From: Taudactylus pleione
Lineage: Eukaryota > Chordata > Amphibia > Anura > Myobatrachidae
Assembly: GCA_031769625.1 (NCBI GenBank)
Contig: JAUIMM010000040.1
Span: forward strand, 12,778,501 to 12,842,500
Direction: 5' to 3'
Length of the DNA stretch: 64,000 nucleotides
Part shown: in pieces, positions 22,927 to 35,391 of the stretch
Layout: every line of letters starts with the position of its first letter
How positions within the stretch are numbered: position 1 is the first letter of the stretch
The notes under the pieces: model-generated
What the model was told of the DNA's origin: nothing
Database searches by the model: none
What the model saw: only the letters and a program-made list of their open reading frames with translations
Translations under genes and position numbers: made by a program

Positions 22927-25900
22927 ACATCTAGTACATACTTGGGCTGTGCCTGGAGTTTGCAGCAATCTGTAGTTTTATATAGAGAGATATATGAGCA
23001 GAAGTACTGTGCAGCTCTCAAAATAAAAATGACACAGGACAAAGCTGAGATAGCACTCGTTACAAAGTTATTAGGTTGAACAAAACATATTTAGTAAATG
23101 AACAACAATTTGCTATAGGAAGTGATGCAAAAAAGGTCAGAGATATAAAAGACTGTAAGCTGACATTAGGTGCTTTTTGTTGACATGTTGAATGCAGGAG
23201 ATAGTGACCTGAGTAGCATGGATAATTGCTAAATCATGGACAGATGACTGGTTCAGAGCATTTCTGAAACAGCAAGGCCTTTGGGTGCTCAAGATCAGTA
23301 TTGGCGATAGAGAAAAACCACTGACAGGGTGTTTAGTCGGCAAGACTCATCAATGCAAGAGGTTAAAAAAAGTATCCTGTCTGGTACCAACCAACTGTAG
23401 GGCAAACGTGGTACAAATCACAGAAAATTTCAATGATGGCGATGGGAGTAATGTGACACGACACACAGTGGGGGACATGTATTATTCCTGAGTACTCCTG
23501 AGATTTGATATAAAAATTATTAGAATAATACAAAGTAGATATGTATAACTTATAAACAACTTCTTTATTTATTGTAATCATTTTTATAGTTAACATTCAC
23601 CAGCTTTGTGAAGCTCCCTGGGACTCAGGGAGATGAGAGATGAGGCAGCAACAGCTCAGCCCCTCTTCTGTATAGTCAGACACTGCTTGCAGAGCTGGGG
23701 GTGGGGCCACACAACAGGCAGTAAGCTGCACAGAAAGAGAGCTAATAGAGGCATCTCTGAGTATGGTGGGGGGTGCCTTGAGCACTAATAGACACCTTGT
23801 ATGTGTCATGTGACCAGGAAGTGCACTGCAATGTTTAGAGATCAGAGCTCAGTCAGCAGCAGAAAGAGAAGACAGTGATGCAGGTAGGAGAATCAATGGA
23901 CACTGAAGCTTAAGGTAGTGAGGGGAGAATTACAGTGAGACAGGCTCCCAGCACTCAGACCCATCTCCATGTGTGCCTCCCTAGCCATTGACCTTACCGC
24001 ACATCACTGGTGGCCACTGGTTAGCACACAGAGTGGCATGTAACCTTGCCGATATGTGGAAAAACAATAAATCACAAAAGTGAGCTTATTATTTTTTGAT
24101 AATATCTGCTGCAATACTGTCCCCTACAACTGTATGGTGATATCAATATAAATGTACAGAGACAGTAGGAAAAAAGGTGATTTTCTCTACTGTACCAGCA
24201 CTAATACATCTTGGAGACCAATATCAGTGTCTAATTGCACTAGATTTAATGACACTTAGCAACCAATAATACATTTACATCCAGTGTATCAAACCCTGCT
24301 GCATAGCCGCAGACCAGTCACAGTTCCCATGCTAACCTCTGTCCCCCAGCAAAAGAATGTACAATGCGTTCGCAAGCCAGAAATGGTCATTGAATCACTG
24401 AAAGTTGTCGTCTGGTCCAATAAATCACATTTTCTGTTGCATCATGTGAATGGCTGGGTACTTGTGCATTGTTTACCTAGTGAGACGGCACCATGATACA
24501 TTGTAGGAAGAAATGGATATCATGGATATTTGCTTAGGTGTGATTATTTCCACATACAGTAAGAGTACTGCCCCTAAGGGGATAAAGCTGGTATATAAGC
24601 CCAATACATTCAATTTAGGTATGGGAATTTTACCATTGTTAGTGATAAGTACTTTGTCGGAAAGCCACTATGTTGCAATAACAGTAATTTGCAGAACACT
24701 ACTTTTACTTTAGGTGGGTTTATTGCACAGTAAATATGTTTGAATTGATTGTTGTGAAATGGGTTTTGTATATTAAGTTTCCCATGTTACTTGCATGGAT
24801 TTCATTAAAACACTGTTATAAATCTCTTTAATTTGTAACCTCAGTTGATTGTTTCTTTTTATGCTTGTCATATTTTAGACAAAGCAACCTTTCGAAAAAC
24901 ATTGCATAAAATCTTATCAAAAAGCAACAAGTTTTACATTAATCCTGTCTTGCGTGACATTTATAAGATGCATTACAAATTGTGACATAACCTTTTAGGT
25001 GTTAAGATACAATTCTAGATTAAATAGAAAATGGCAACTTTATTTATTATGCATCAAAGAGCTACTAACATTGTACAATTTCAAAAAACAGTATTTAATA
25101 TCCACAAATAAATATGTTGAGGTTCCCATATCCTGACTGGAATTTATATATTATATTTACATTTGCTATATACTGGAGCAGTGCACACTTGAATTCAAGT
25201 TGTCAGACATTTTTTACTTATGCTGGGCATACACTGTCCAATTATCGCTCGATCAGCCAATAATCATATAATCAATCGATCGATAGCTAATGAAACAGTG
25301 CATTGCCACGATCGAGCAGTAGTTATTGGTCTGCCAGACATACAATATTGTCCAGCATGTCCAGTAGATCCGATTATTGACAGGTTGAAGGCAGATATGT
25401 AAAAAATATCTCCACAATATCTTAGGTTGTAAATAGGGGACTTGAATGGAAATGTGGTGGACTAATATTACAAGATAAAGGTACCAGAGTGATAAAGCAT
25501 AATGGATAGTAATATAAACTCACAATTAGTGTTCTCACATTGTCCAATGTATGATATTAAAGATCCAGTCTAACAAATCCTCTGATGTATAGTCAAAGCA
25601 ATTGATAACTTATAAGGGGATATCAACTAGGTGCAAGAATAGCAAAAATCCTGCACATTCAGGGTTTTTTCTGCAGGCGTAGAATTTTTGCTATTCAATT
25701 AGGTGCAGGGTTTTCCATTGTTTAAGCGGCGGGAGAATTTTTTTACAGCCTCACGACCAATTGTTTATAAAATCTATATTCTTAGGAAAAATAGTCGAGA
25801 ATTGCTCTGGGATCCCTGCGGCATCCCCACTAATGACTAATCAAGCAATTGGAAGTTTCCAATTTCTTAATTAGTAAGTCATTACCTTCCTAAGTGATGT

Positions 25901-25929
25901 GTTCTTCATCCAGGCTGTCGGGACCCTGT
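22927..25929. other. Intergenic, nothing recognised
   Basis: About 3 kb with no reading frame, RNA gene or repeat that I can defend. A stretch at 25216-25400 (CTGGGCATACACTGTCC onward) has the flavour of a MITE end, but I found no second end. Confidence 0.4.
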
Positions 25930-25935
25930 CTTCTG

Positions 25936-26030
25936 CAGCAGTGTGTGTAGTAAATGTGTGTGTGTGCAAGTATGTGTGAGTGTGTGTATGAATGTGTGTG
26001 TGTCTGTGTGACCCCCGTGTGTGTGTGAGT
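25936..26030. repeat. TG-rich microsatellite
   Basis: Interrupted (TG)n with AAGTATGTGTGAG-type interruptions. Simple sequence repeat. Confidence 0.9.
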
Positions 26031-26781
26031 CCTCCCAGAAGCAGCAGCATTTTTGTTAAAATTGGATAGAGCGGGTATCGGGCATGTGCATACTCACGAT
26101 AATCCAAGATTGAGTGCAAGGTCCGCATTATTTTTTTGCAGTAAAACCTCTCTCCCAATTGAATATTCACCATAGTCTTTACTGGGAAATTTTTTATAGA
26201 GGTAGGCTAGGGTTCAAGCAATGGCAAACTTTAAATATATATAAAACAAATATATCAATATTTTGCAGAATAAAAAACAAAATAATTACTTTATATTATA
26301 AACTGCAGCTCAAAACAAATCAGATGTTTAAATACATGTTTAGCATCCTTAAGTAAATTAAATATGGATAAGGTAAATAAACCACTGCACAAAAATGCGT
26401 ATCTATACATAGAAATAAAGTCCCTGGTAGGCATCTGTTTGTTCGGGCTAATCTCGAGAACTACCAGACGAATTTTGATGCAGTTTTCACTATTCTATAG
26501 AGTATTTGTTGAGGAAGAGTTTAGATGTATGACACATTAATGTATGACAAAAGGGAGACAAGCAGTGACGATTTTAGTGAAGCAAGTCAATGACAAAAAG
26601 GACTTCCGAGTGCTTTCTTGGTTTACTCTGCCTAAACTGTTAAAGATATATGACAACGATGGACTTTATGTAGAGATTGATACATTTTTCTGGAGAAGCC
26701 GGATAATACGTATGTAAGCCCTGTTTACTGATACAAAACTTTAGTTTTTCCCTTATTTTACCGTTCCTATTTAATTTATGT
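26031..26781. other. Intergenic, nothing recognised
   Basis: AT-rich sequence up to the L1 target duplication. No gene is seen. Confidence 0.4.
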
Positions 26782-27076
26782 GAAAACGATTCTTTTTTTT
26801 TTATAATTCTTTATTTTGTGTGGTCAGTCAATAAAACAAAAAAATAAACATTAAAGCTGTGTTACATAGAGCGGAAAAACAAATATAGCAAATATTAAAT
26901 GTCATAGAGTGATCCAGCCCAAAATAGAAACATAAAAATAAAAATAGCATAGATAAATATTAGCAAAGGGCATAAATATGTGACCAAATTATTAATGCAA
27001 ATAGAAACTTAGAAAACAACAATCATAATATAGACTGTTATAAGGGGAATAAGTACAGAGGGGGAAAGTGGGAGGG

Positions 27077-27846
27077 TGTGAGGTTCTGAATTTGTTGTGG
27101 ATCTGGGGTGGTGATAGAAGCAGACACAGGAGACAAATGAAAAAGTGGGGTTTAAGTGACTGGGAAGACATGGGAATGGCAAACAAAAAGTCCAGATATA
27201 GCACTAAAGTGCACTTGATAACTGTAGTGAGGGTTAATGAACAAATGTCCAGATAGTGACAGGCAGGAACAGTCCAGTATAAGTATGGTGAGCTAAAACA
27301 GAATGCAGGTTTGGTGAGCTGTAACTGATGCAGACAGAGGTAGTGAAGTCCAGCTGGGAGGGAAATGAAGCAAGGTGCAGGGAAACAGCAGGTTCAGGTA
27401 CTCAGGCAGGTAAGAAGGTATATGGAGGGTGCAGGGTAAGTCCATCAGGTTGGAGCAGGCAAGGTTCAGGCTAGGAGCGTGTACAAGCAGACAGATAAGG
27501 CACAGGTACTCTCTCTCAGCCGCAGCTGAGAAACACGTTGCACTGGCAAAGGAAGGAAGGCTCTGGACCTTCCTAAATACTCAGTGCCGCGCTGTGACTG
27601 GCTGGAATGAGCACATGACCTACCAGGATTGGACAGCTGGGATCACATGGCCGCAGGCGGCGCCCATACAAACGGAACGGAAACACCGCCAGACCTCACC
27701 AGGCCTAGTGACAATGTGCCTGTATAGGACCACGCGCAGTCAATGCCCCTCGCCAAACACCAGCACCGCTGCCAGAGACCCCCAGCCACAACTACCTCAC
27801 AGGTAATACCCGGCGGGTACCATGCTGAGAAACTCTGGCCGTGACA
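27077..27846. mobile_element. Solo-LTR-like insertion nested in the L1 3' region
   Basis: The 770-bp insert starts TGTGAGGTTC, ends GGCCGTGACA, and is flanked by GAGGG on both sides (27072-27076 and 27847-27851). TG...CA ends and a 5-bp duplication indicate an LTR. On the minus strand a TATA-like GTATTTAGGAAGG lies mid-way, so minus is the more likely orientation. Short frames inside are not supported as genes. Confidence 0.65.
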
Positions 27847-27959
27847 GAGGGGAAAAGAAGGGGGGATGACTACAGCGATAGATTCAATGAAAAATTACAG
27901 ACCAATCTGTAGGGAAATTGGTAATGTTAAAGAAAATAGTTTGAGATAAGAAAGACAGC

Positions 27960-30900
27960 CTAAACCACCCAAGGGTCTCCGCAGGTGTTCAGCTCTCGGG
28001 TAGAGAGAGATAGAGGTCTACGTTCGACAGAGAGCCAGGGAGCCCATACATGAGAACAAACATGGCCTCTATCATGGAGATAATAAGTTATCTCCTCCAT
28101 AGCAGCCACATGCCAAATCTGGTGTTTAAGCACAGAAAGAGATGGAGGAGGAATAGTTTTCCAGTTAAGAGCTATCAGGGATTTAGCCGCTGACAAAATA
28201 TGCGTAAGTAGTTTCTTTGAAGATTCATCAAGGTCAGGGGGTGGATAGCATAACAAAAATACCCAGGGGTCCTTTGCTACTGGGGATTCCAAAAGGGAGT
28301 TCAAGAGACCATGGACTGGATCCCAGAAGGGGATAATATTCAGGCATGTCCACCTGATATTTAGCATAGTGCCCCTGTGGCTGCAGCCCTGCCAACAGTA
28401 AGGTGACGAGGAGAGGAACATTTTGTGGAGTCTCGTGGGGGTATAATACCATCGATAATACATTTTATATGAGGTTTCTTTCATTTTAGTAGAGATGGAG
28501 CATTTAGCTATCCCCTGTCTCACTTCCTCACGTCTCCTCATCCGGAGGGAATCCAATATCTTTTTCCCATTCAGCCTCATGAAATCTCAAGGGAGGAAGG
28601 GCTATGTCAAGGAAAATAGAATAAAGTTGGGAAACCAGGCCCTTCGTTAGGGGGCAATATTTTCAGAGGTATTCAAAGGGCGTAAGGTCCCTAGGTACTG
28701 ATGCAGGAGGTAGGGAGGGCAAAAAATGACAGATTTTAGGAAAAATTTAGAACTTGAGACGGGCACTCTTCTTGAAGTTCTGGCAAGGACAACCATTGGG
28801 CCTGTCTGGAAAAATCTATAGGGAATTTGAGGCCAACCTTGGACATAAATAAGCCCTTTTGGTGGAGGACCCAGGCGGGAACATGGGATTAAACCAAATG
28901 GAAGTCAAGGAGAGATTGGAGAGGTAAAATTCAATTTAAGTGAGTGCCGATTCCATAGAGAAATATTACATTTGAGGGTAGGAAGCAGTTTGGAGGTGAG
29001 AGGGCATTTTGCAGGGGGTAAGCCCCATATAGGAGTTAGGTCAGGAAGGGTAATATAGGTGGCTTCTAGGTATAGCCAGGAAGTGGATCCTGGAGGCAAA
29101 AAGGAGGTAACAATTTGTGAAAAGTGAGAAGCTAGATAATAAAATGTAATGCCTGGAAGACTGCTACCTCCTGCATTTATTGTTTTTTCAGAACATTAGC
29201 AGAGATCCGGGGGGTCTGTGGTTCCAAATAAAATGGACCGGAGCTCTTTGGATGTCATAGAGGGTGGTAGGTACAGCCACAGGGAGTGTTTGAAAAAGAT
29301 AAACCCACTTAGGTATAATGTTAATTTTGACAGATATAATCCTGCCCAGCCAGGACATGATGAGACAGTTCCAGGAGGCCAAGTCAGTCTGCATTTTGGA
29401 CAAAAGAGATGGGAAGTTCTCACGATAGAGGAGCTCATAGCGGAGGTGAGATAGATCCCTAAGTCACAAATCCATCTGGGTTGCCATTTAAATTTGAAAT
29501 TGTCTCTAAGGGTCTCAGTAATATGAGGTGGCACATGAAGCAGCATGGCTTCTGATTTTTAATAATTGATCTTCTGATTAGAAATGGTGCTATAGGACCG
29601 CAAAACAGTGAAAAGGCTGGGGAGGGAAATCAGCGGTTGACTTAGAGAGAGCAGGATATCATCTGCAAAGAGAGAGACCTTGGAGTGAGAGTTCCCCACC
29701 TGGATCCCCAATATATCTGGTTGAGATCTGATCTGAGAGGCAAGCGGTTCTTATACAAGGGCAAAAATTAGAGGGGACAGGGGGAGGCACTGCCGGGTAC
29801 CATTGCTAATAGAAATGGGACAGAAGGGGTACCATTGATAAGAACTGTAGCAGAGGGAGCAGAATACAAAGCTAGGACTCCTGTGAAGAAATCACCCACA
29901 AAGCCAAATGCCTTGAGCGCAGCCTTCATGAAACCCCAGGAGATCCTATCGAAAGTTTTTTTGGCATCGAGAGAGAGCATAATAGGGGGATCTCCTGGAG
30001 TTTGCAACATGGATAATATCAATGGCACATCTAGTGTTGTCCTTAGCTTGACAACCATGGTCTGGTCATAGTAGATCAGGGAGGGGAGGAGGGCATTCAG
30101 TCCATTCGCAGAATCTTAGCATAAATTTTTAAGTCTATGTTAAAGAGGGAGATGGGTCTATAGCTGGCACAAAAAGTGGGTCTTTACCCTCCTTAGGGAT
30201 CATGACAATCCTGGCTTCCAACATTTTGAAAGCTTTATTAAAGAGGGTGTGCAGCTGGGGGGCAAGCAGATCCAAGAACTCCTGATAGTACACAGCCATG
30301 AACCCATCTGGGCCGGGAACTTACCAAATTTTCAATTTTGTATAGATTGTCCAATTTCATTGAGTGAAATCCCAGCATTAAGTTGTTCGAGAGCGCTAGT
30401 GGATAAACATGGGAGTTGGGCTTAGCAAGAATATCAGAAATTAGCTGGGAAGTAAGTATGGATGGTGTCATAGCAGAAGGATCTATGAGGTTATAGAGAT
30501 TATAACTCTGGATATTAGCTCTGGATATGTCAGGGTGAACATTAAGGTCAAAATAGACTTTAATGTGAGATTTGATACAAGAAATGATTTCTGGGTAGAA
30601 AATCATTAGAGAATCATTAAGGCGCCAGGTCATGGGACAAGGGTGGAGTATTAGGCCAGAAATGTCAAAAGAGATGGGACCAAATGAGAGGGTGAACTTG
30701 AACTGAGTGGAGATGAAGAGTAAGGTCATGGCTGAGCAGGATCATGTTGATGCGAGAATACGAGTTGTGTGGAGGGGAGTAGAATGTATACTCACGAGTG
30801 GATGGTTCCTTAATTCTCCAAGAGTCATATAGGAGTTGAGACTTCATGAGGCTGAAGAGGGCTCGCGAGTGCCGAAATTCCGGAGGAGACAGACCAATCT

Positions 30901-31346
30901 AGGGTATTGTTTAGAACCGTGTTGAAATCCCCAGCAACAATAAGTTCTCCCTGGCGGAAACGAGAAATGATAGGGTCTAGTTTTGAAAAAAATATGTTTT
31001 GACATTGGTTAGGGGCGTAAACATTTACTAGAGTACACAATCTATTGTTAAGTTTACCCACTAAGATTAGAAAGCGTCCTTCATCTGCAAATGACTCAGA
31101 AAGTTCAAAAGTGAGATGGCGAGCAAATAAGATTGTGACCCCACATTTTATAGCAGTATGATCACAAGCATGATAGGCATCAGGGTAGGCTTTGGAACGT
31201 AGTTCTGGATGAGAGCTGTGCAAAAAATTAGTTTCCTGTAGGAAGATCAAGTCACCCCGGTAGAGCTTAAGAGAGGCAAAAAGCTTACCTCATTTCTGGG
31301 GGCTATTAAGCCCCTTCACATTAAAAGATAAGACGCGGAGCCCCAT
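27960..31346 (-). pseudogene. L1 ORF2 (endonuclease and reverse transcriptase), broken
   Basis: ORF2 nicks target DNA and copies the RNA at the nick. On the minus strand it opens at ATG 31346 with MGLRVLSFNVKGLNSPQK, the usual start of the APE endonuclease. It continues with FLQETNF, LVNVYAPNQ and GELIVAGDFNTVLN (30825-31250). The RT segment includes PPIMLSLDAKKTFDRISW (about 29900-29970), which is motif A with the catalytic Asp. A later block, CPGWAGLYLSKLTLYLSGF (about 29330), matches the post-RT region, and TCLNIIPFWDPV (about 28330) matches the Cys-rich C-terminal region. Multiple frameshifts and stops occur, and the YxDD region is not clearly readable. The pseudogene is inactive. Confidence 0.82.
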
Positions 31347-32137
31347 GAGTTGCAGACTGAAGTGTGGGAATTAGTACGAGTGCAGGGAAGAATGTAAAAA
31401 AGTTAAAAGGTGCAATGAAAGATCATCAGAAAAACAGAAGAGAATGCAGGAGAGTTATGTAGGAAAGGATTTCTTCTCAGCCTCAGGCATGTTTGGGATA
31501 ATACATGAAGGGAAAAGTGAAAACACAGAAGAGAAGGGTCAGTATTCCGCTGGCGTAACTCAGGGTCAAGAAAGGCAAATGGGCAGAGTTAGAGGAGTGG
31601 CATTGGAGCCTTAGTGTCCGCCATCGTGGAGAGTAAAAGCACTGAAATTATGACATATGCAGCAGGGAGAGCACCAATGCACCAGTCCAGAGGCGCAGGA
31701 AAGGCTGTAGAAACAGTGCATGATCACGTGATATAAGATGTGGCGGTCAGACGGTGACTAAATAGGATGGTGGAAATCCTGGAGGACCAGTAATCACAAT
31801 AGAAGGCGTCCAGGAATGCAGACAGGACAGAAATATGTTCAGCTTAAGCTAGACCAGCTTTCAGAGCAGGAGGGTCTTCACAGCTTGAAGCCGGTCCACG
31901 GGGGTAGAGGGAGAGCTGTAGCTGGGCACCAAATAGGTGGGAATAGCTTCATCAGATGTCCAGGAGTCCCCTTCAGCAGAGAGAGCCCGGTGAGGTGCGA
32001 CTTATCCAATGCTCAGTCAGGCCACGCTCCGAAAACGATTCTTTAAGTTCAAATAAGTCCAATTTCCAGTAAGAGATATAAGGATACTAGCGCTATTAAA
32101 AATGGTTATAAAACAATGGATGGTGTATCATATAAAT

Positions 32138-32288
32138 TAGGGATGTGCAGGCTCGGTTCTACTCGGTTCCGTTCGTTTTTTTTTACCGAATCTTATTGGC
32201 TATCCAAAACTCGTGACAGCTGAAACCCAATAAGATTCGGGAAAAAAAACCGAACGGAACCGAGTAGAACCGAGCGTGCACATCTCTA
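32138..32288. mobile_element. hAT foldback MITE with 8-bp target duplication
   Basis: The 151-bp element begins TAGGGATGTGCAGGCTCGG and ends CGAGCGTGCACATCTCTA. Almost its entire length is inverted (GGTTCTACTCGGTTCCG against CGGAACCGAGTAGAACC; CGAATCTTATTGG against CCAATAAGATTCG), leaving a small loop. The 8-bp direct repeat ATATAAAT flanks it exactly (32130-32137 and 32289-32296). The ends resemble those of the autonomous hAT at 43167-55772. Confidence 0.9.
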
Positions 32289-33017
32289 ATATAAATACAT
32301 ATTTATTAAAAGTAAAAATTCAACATGTTAACATGTAAATTACATCATAAAACACAACCACTAATATGGCCGCTAGTGAAAAAAAAAATATGGGGGGGGG
32401 GGAGGGGTTATAAAAGAATCTGGGTCCCGTGATGATCAAAGTTTATATTAGGACTCTCTCCTCTGTGTCCATATAGGATTCTATTAAGCAGCAGGATATT
32501 ACCATTTATTACCATCTGAACTTTATACAATCTAATCTAAATGTATGTCATATCCACCATCCTGCAATCTTCATACTCTGAACTTTATGCAATCTAATCT
32601 AAATGTACTGTATGTCATTTCTTAAATTCTTGCAATAGTCATCACCTGTTTTTGAGATGTTTTCAGTGAAGCATAGTTTATGATGGCATACTGAGCTGTT
32701 GTTTACATAGTCAAACACAGGGTAATTTAACACCTTAGGTGAGCTGGATATTTGTCTCAGATGTAGCCTGTGTTACTCAGCCAGGGAGAGCTGTGCTCTA
32801 CTTGAGCTTTCAATTCATGAAGTATTCTATTCACAAAGTATCCAAACTTAACAGTTAAAAAACAGTTGAACAAACATTGAACAACTTCTGAGAGCAGATA
32901 ATTTCTAAATCAAACATTATATTTGTTTATGTACCATTCTAAAAGGTATCTTTTTTTATTCAAAATCACCATGTACCAAATGTTGTTTCTTATTTCACTC
33001 CATGGTATCTTCTCTAA
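32289..33017. other. Intergenic, nothing recognised
   Basis: AT-rich sequence with a short near-duplicate phrase CTGAACTTTATACAATCTAA / CTGAACTTTATGCAATCTAA at about 32517 and 32578. No gene is seen. Confidence 0.4.
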
Positions 33018-33204
33018 AGGCCCCCATACACGGTGTGATTTTTTACACGATTTGGCCATTTTCGATCGATTGGAATGACCATTCGTGTAAAAAGTGCCGT
33101 GTGTGGGGATGATCACGATGCCGATGCACGCCATCGCCGTCGTACATCATCGTCGCTGATCAACTGAAGCTGTAGAAAGATTTCGACCTATCATACACGA
33201 TTTG

Positions 33205-33785
33205 ACACGGTATACAATCGGGAAGCCGGCTGCCGGATTCCCGACAGCCGGCTTCCCGACTGCTTTATCCAGGCGTGGGATAAATGACCGGCGTCTATAT
33301 CTAGATGCCTGTCATTTCCCCGATGCCAGGAGACCAGCGCCTGGCATCCCCCGATCGAAGGGATGCCGGGCGCCGCGAGCAGACAGCCACAGGGGGGAGG
33401 GTTAGGTTTAGGGCACCCGGGGGGGATTTAGGATTAGGCACCTCCCCGGGAGGGTTAGGCTAGGGGGAGGGAGGGTTAGGGTTAGGCACCCCCGGGGGGG
33501 ACTTAGGGTTAGGCACCCCCCGGGGGACTTAGGTTTAGGCAGCGGGGAAGGGTTAGGGTTAGGAACTTAGAGGGTGGATTATGGTTAGGCACAGGGGGGG
33601 AGGTTAGGGTTAGGCACCTCTAAGGAGGGTTAGGGTTAGGGGGGTTAGGTTAGATTAGTTGATACTTACCTTACCACGGGATGTCCAGCGCTGTCGGGCT
33701 TCCGCTGCCGGGCTCTGCTGTTTTGTCGGGCTGCCGCTGACGGGATTCGAACTCCCAGCCATGCACCAGCCGGGATATCATACCG
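33205..33785. repeat. Dispersed element with TTAGGG-like core (copy A)
   Basis: The end sequence GGTATACAATCGGGAAGCCGG and the complement of CCGGGATATCATACCGA at the other end form imperfect inverted repeats. The core (about 33398-33655) is made of GGTTAGGGTTAGGCACC-type phrases, with GGGGGAGGG interruptions. Related copies lie at 55901-56249 and about 63355-63655. The clean target duplication seen for copy B is not visible here. Confidence 0.65.
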
Positions 33786-33939
33786 ATTCCTTTGATACAC
33801 ATCGTTCCGAGTGTGTGCATGATGAAGGATGCAATGTACCAGACGACGGAGAGAGCAGCAGCAACAGCAGCGTGGATTGTCTGTGGAGATTTGCCTTTAT
33901 TTTGTAGTGAGTATATACATAGCGCCTGTATTCCATGTA

Positions 33940-35165
33940 TTCCACTGCACCACCAATGTACCAACTGGCCCACCAAAGTTTAAAAACCCTTGCACCACGA
34001 ATGTACCAACTGGCCCACCAAAGTTTATTAACCCCTGCAACACCAATGTACCCACTGCCCCACCAATGTTTATTACCCTTGCTCTGTAAATGTACCCACT
34101 GCCCCACCAATGTGTATTAACCCCTGCATCACCAATGTACCCACTGCCCCACCAATTTTTATTACCCTTGCTCCGCAAATGTACCCACTGTCCCACCAAT
34201 GTGTATTAACCCCTGCACCACCAATGTACCCACTGCCCCACCAATGTTTATTACCCTTGGTCTGCCAATGTACCCACTGCTCCCACCAATGTTTATTAAC
34301 CCCTGCTCCACCAATCTACCCACTGCACCACCAATGTGTATTAACCCCTGCTTCGCCAGTGTACCCACTGCCCCACCAATGTGTATTAACCCCTGCTCTG
34401 CCAATGTACCCACTGTCCCACCATTGTGTATTAACCCCTGCACCACAAATGTACCCACTGCCCCATCAATGTTTATTACCCGTGCTCTGCTAATGTACCC
34501 ACTGCCCCACCAATGTTTATTAACCTTGCTCCGCAAATGTACCCACTGCCCCACCAATGTTTATTACCCTTGCTCTGCCAAAGTACCCACTGCCCCACTA
34601 ATGTTTATTACCCTTGCTCTGCCAATGTACCCACTGCCCCACTAATGTTTATTAACCCCTGCTCTGCCAATGTACCCACTGCACCACCAATGTATATTAA
34701 CCCCTGCTTCGCCAATGTACACCCTGCCCCACCAATGTGCATTAACCCCTGCTCTGCCAATGTACCCACTGTCCCACCATTGTGTACTAACCCCTGCACC
34801 ACAAATGTACCCACTGCCCCATCAATGTTTATTACCCGTGCTCCTTTAATGTACCCACTGCCCCACCAATGTTTATTACCCTTGCTCTGCCAATGTACCC
34901 ACTGCTCCCACCAATGTTTATTAACCCCTGCTCCACCAATCTACCCACTGCACCACCAATGTATATTAACCCCTGCTTCGCCAATGTACACACTGCCCCA
35001 CCAATGTGTATTAACCCCTGCTCCGCCAATGTACCCACTGTCCCACCATTGTGTACTAACCCCTGCACCACAAATGTACCCACTGCCCCATCAATGTTTA
35101 TTACCCGTGCTCCGCTAATGTACCCACTGCCCCACCAATGTTTATTAACCCGTGTACCACCAAGC
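33940..35165. repeat. 45-bp minisatellite inside the Harbinger element
   Basis: About 27 imperfect copies of a 45-bp unit contain CACCAATGT(G/T)TATTAACCC, CTGCTCTGCCAATGTACC and CACTGCCC. The period is a multiple of three, so open frames run through it on both strands; these are not genes. It sits between the left end of the element and the MADF exon. Confidence 0.92.
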
Positions 35166-35391
35166 TAGTTTTTCCCAAAAATATTTAATTAAAAAGACCA
35201 CTCAATGGTAATCATAACTTTGCTATGAAAGAACAATGACAAATTTCAAACACTAAATATAAATTTTATTGTAATTAAAAATTAAATTTGATAAAATTCA
35301 AACTGGTAAAACATTCAAACAGGAAAAACAGTATGAAAAATACATTTAAATAATTTATGTATTAAAACAGTTTATCTATTTTCCTACAGAG

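Larger units (their letters stand above)
26796..32030 (-). mobile_element. L1 retrotransposon with target duplication
   Basis: The insertion is bounded by a direct repeat GAAAACGATTCTTT (26782-26795 and 32031-32044), a 14-bp target-site duplication. The A-tail appears as a T-run at the low-coordinate end, so the element reads on the minus strand. It contains an ORF2 relic (31346 to 27960), about 680 bases of upstream sequence with no recognisable full ORF1, and a 3' region interrupted by a solo LTR (27077-27846). The matched flanks show that the present ends are the original insertion ends, so ORF1 was lost by internal deletion or was absent from the source. Confidence 0.82.

Noticed and set aside
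25216..25402. A possible MITE starting CTGGGCATACACTG
   Set aside because: No matching opposite end or target duplication could be found.
33398..33655. TTAGGG repeats as a true telomere or chromosome fusion point
   Set aside because: The repeats are interrupted by AGGCACC and G-runs, are short, and recur at three places in small mobile-looking units.
33745..33775. tRNA-like T-arm (complement GGGAGTTCGAATCCC) suggesting a tRNA or SINE
   Set aside because: No A box, acceptor stem or anticodon arm can be placed around it. The palindromic GGGATTCGAACTCCC can occur by chance in the repeat end.
33671..35168. Frames of 100-200 codons on both strands in the 45-bp repeat
   Set aside because: The period is a multiple of three, so the frames are repeat artefacts with identical repeating residues on both strands.
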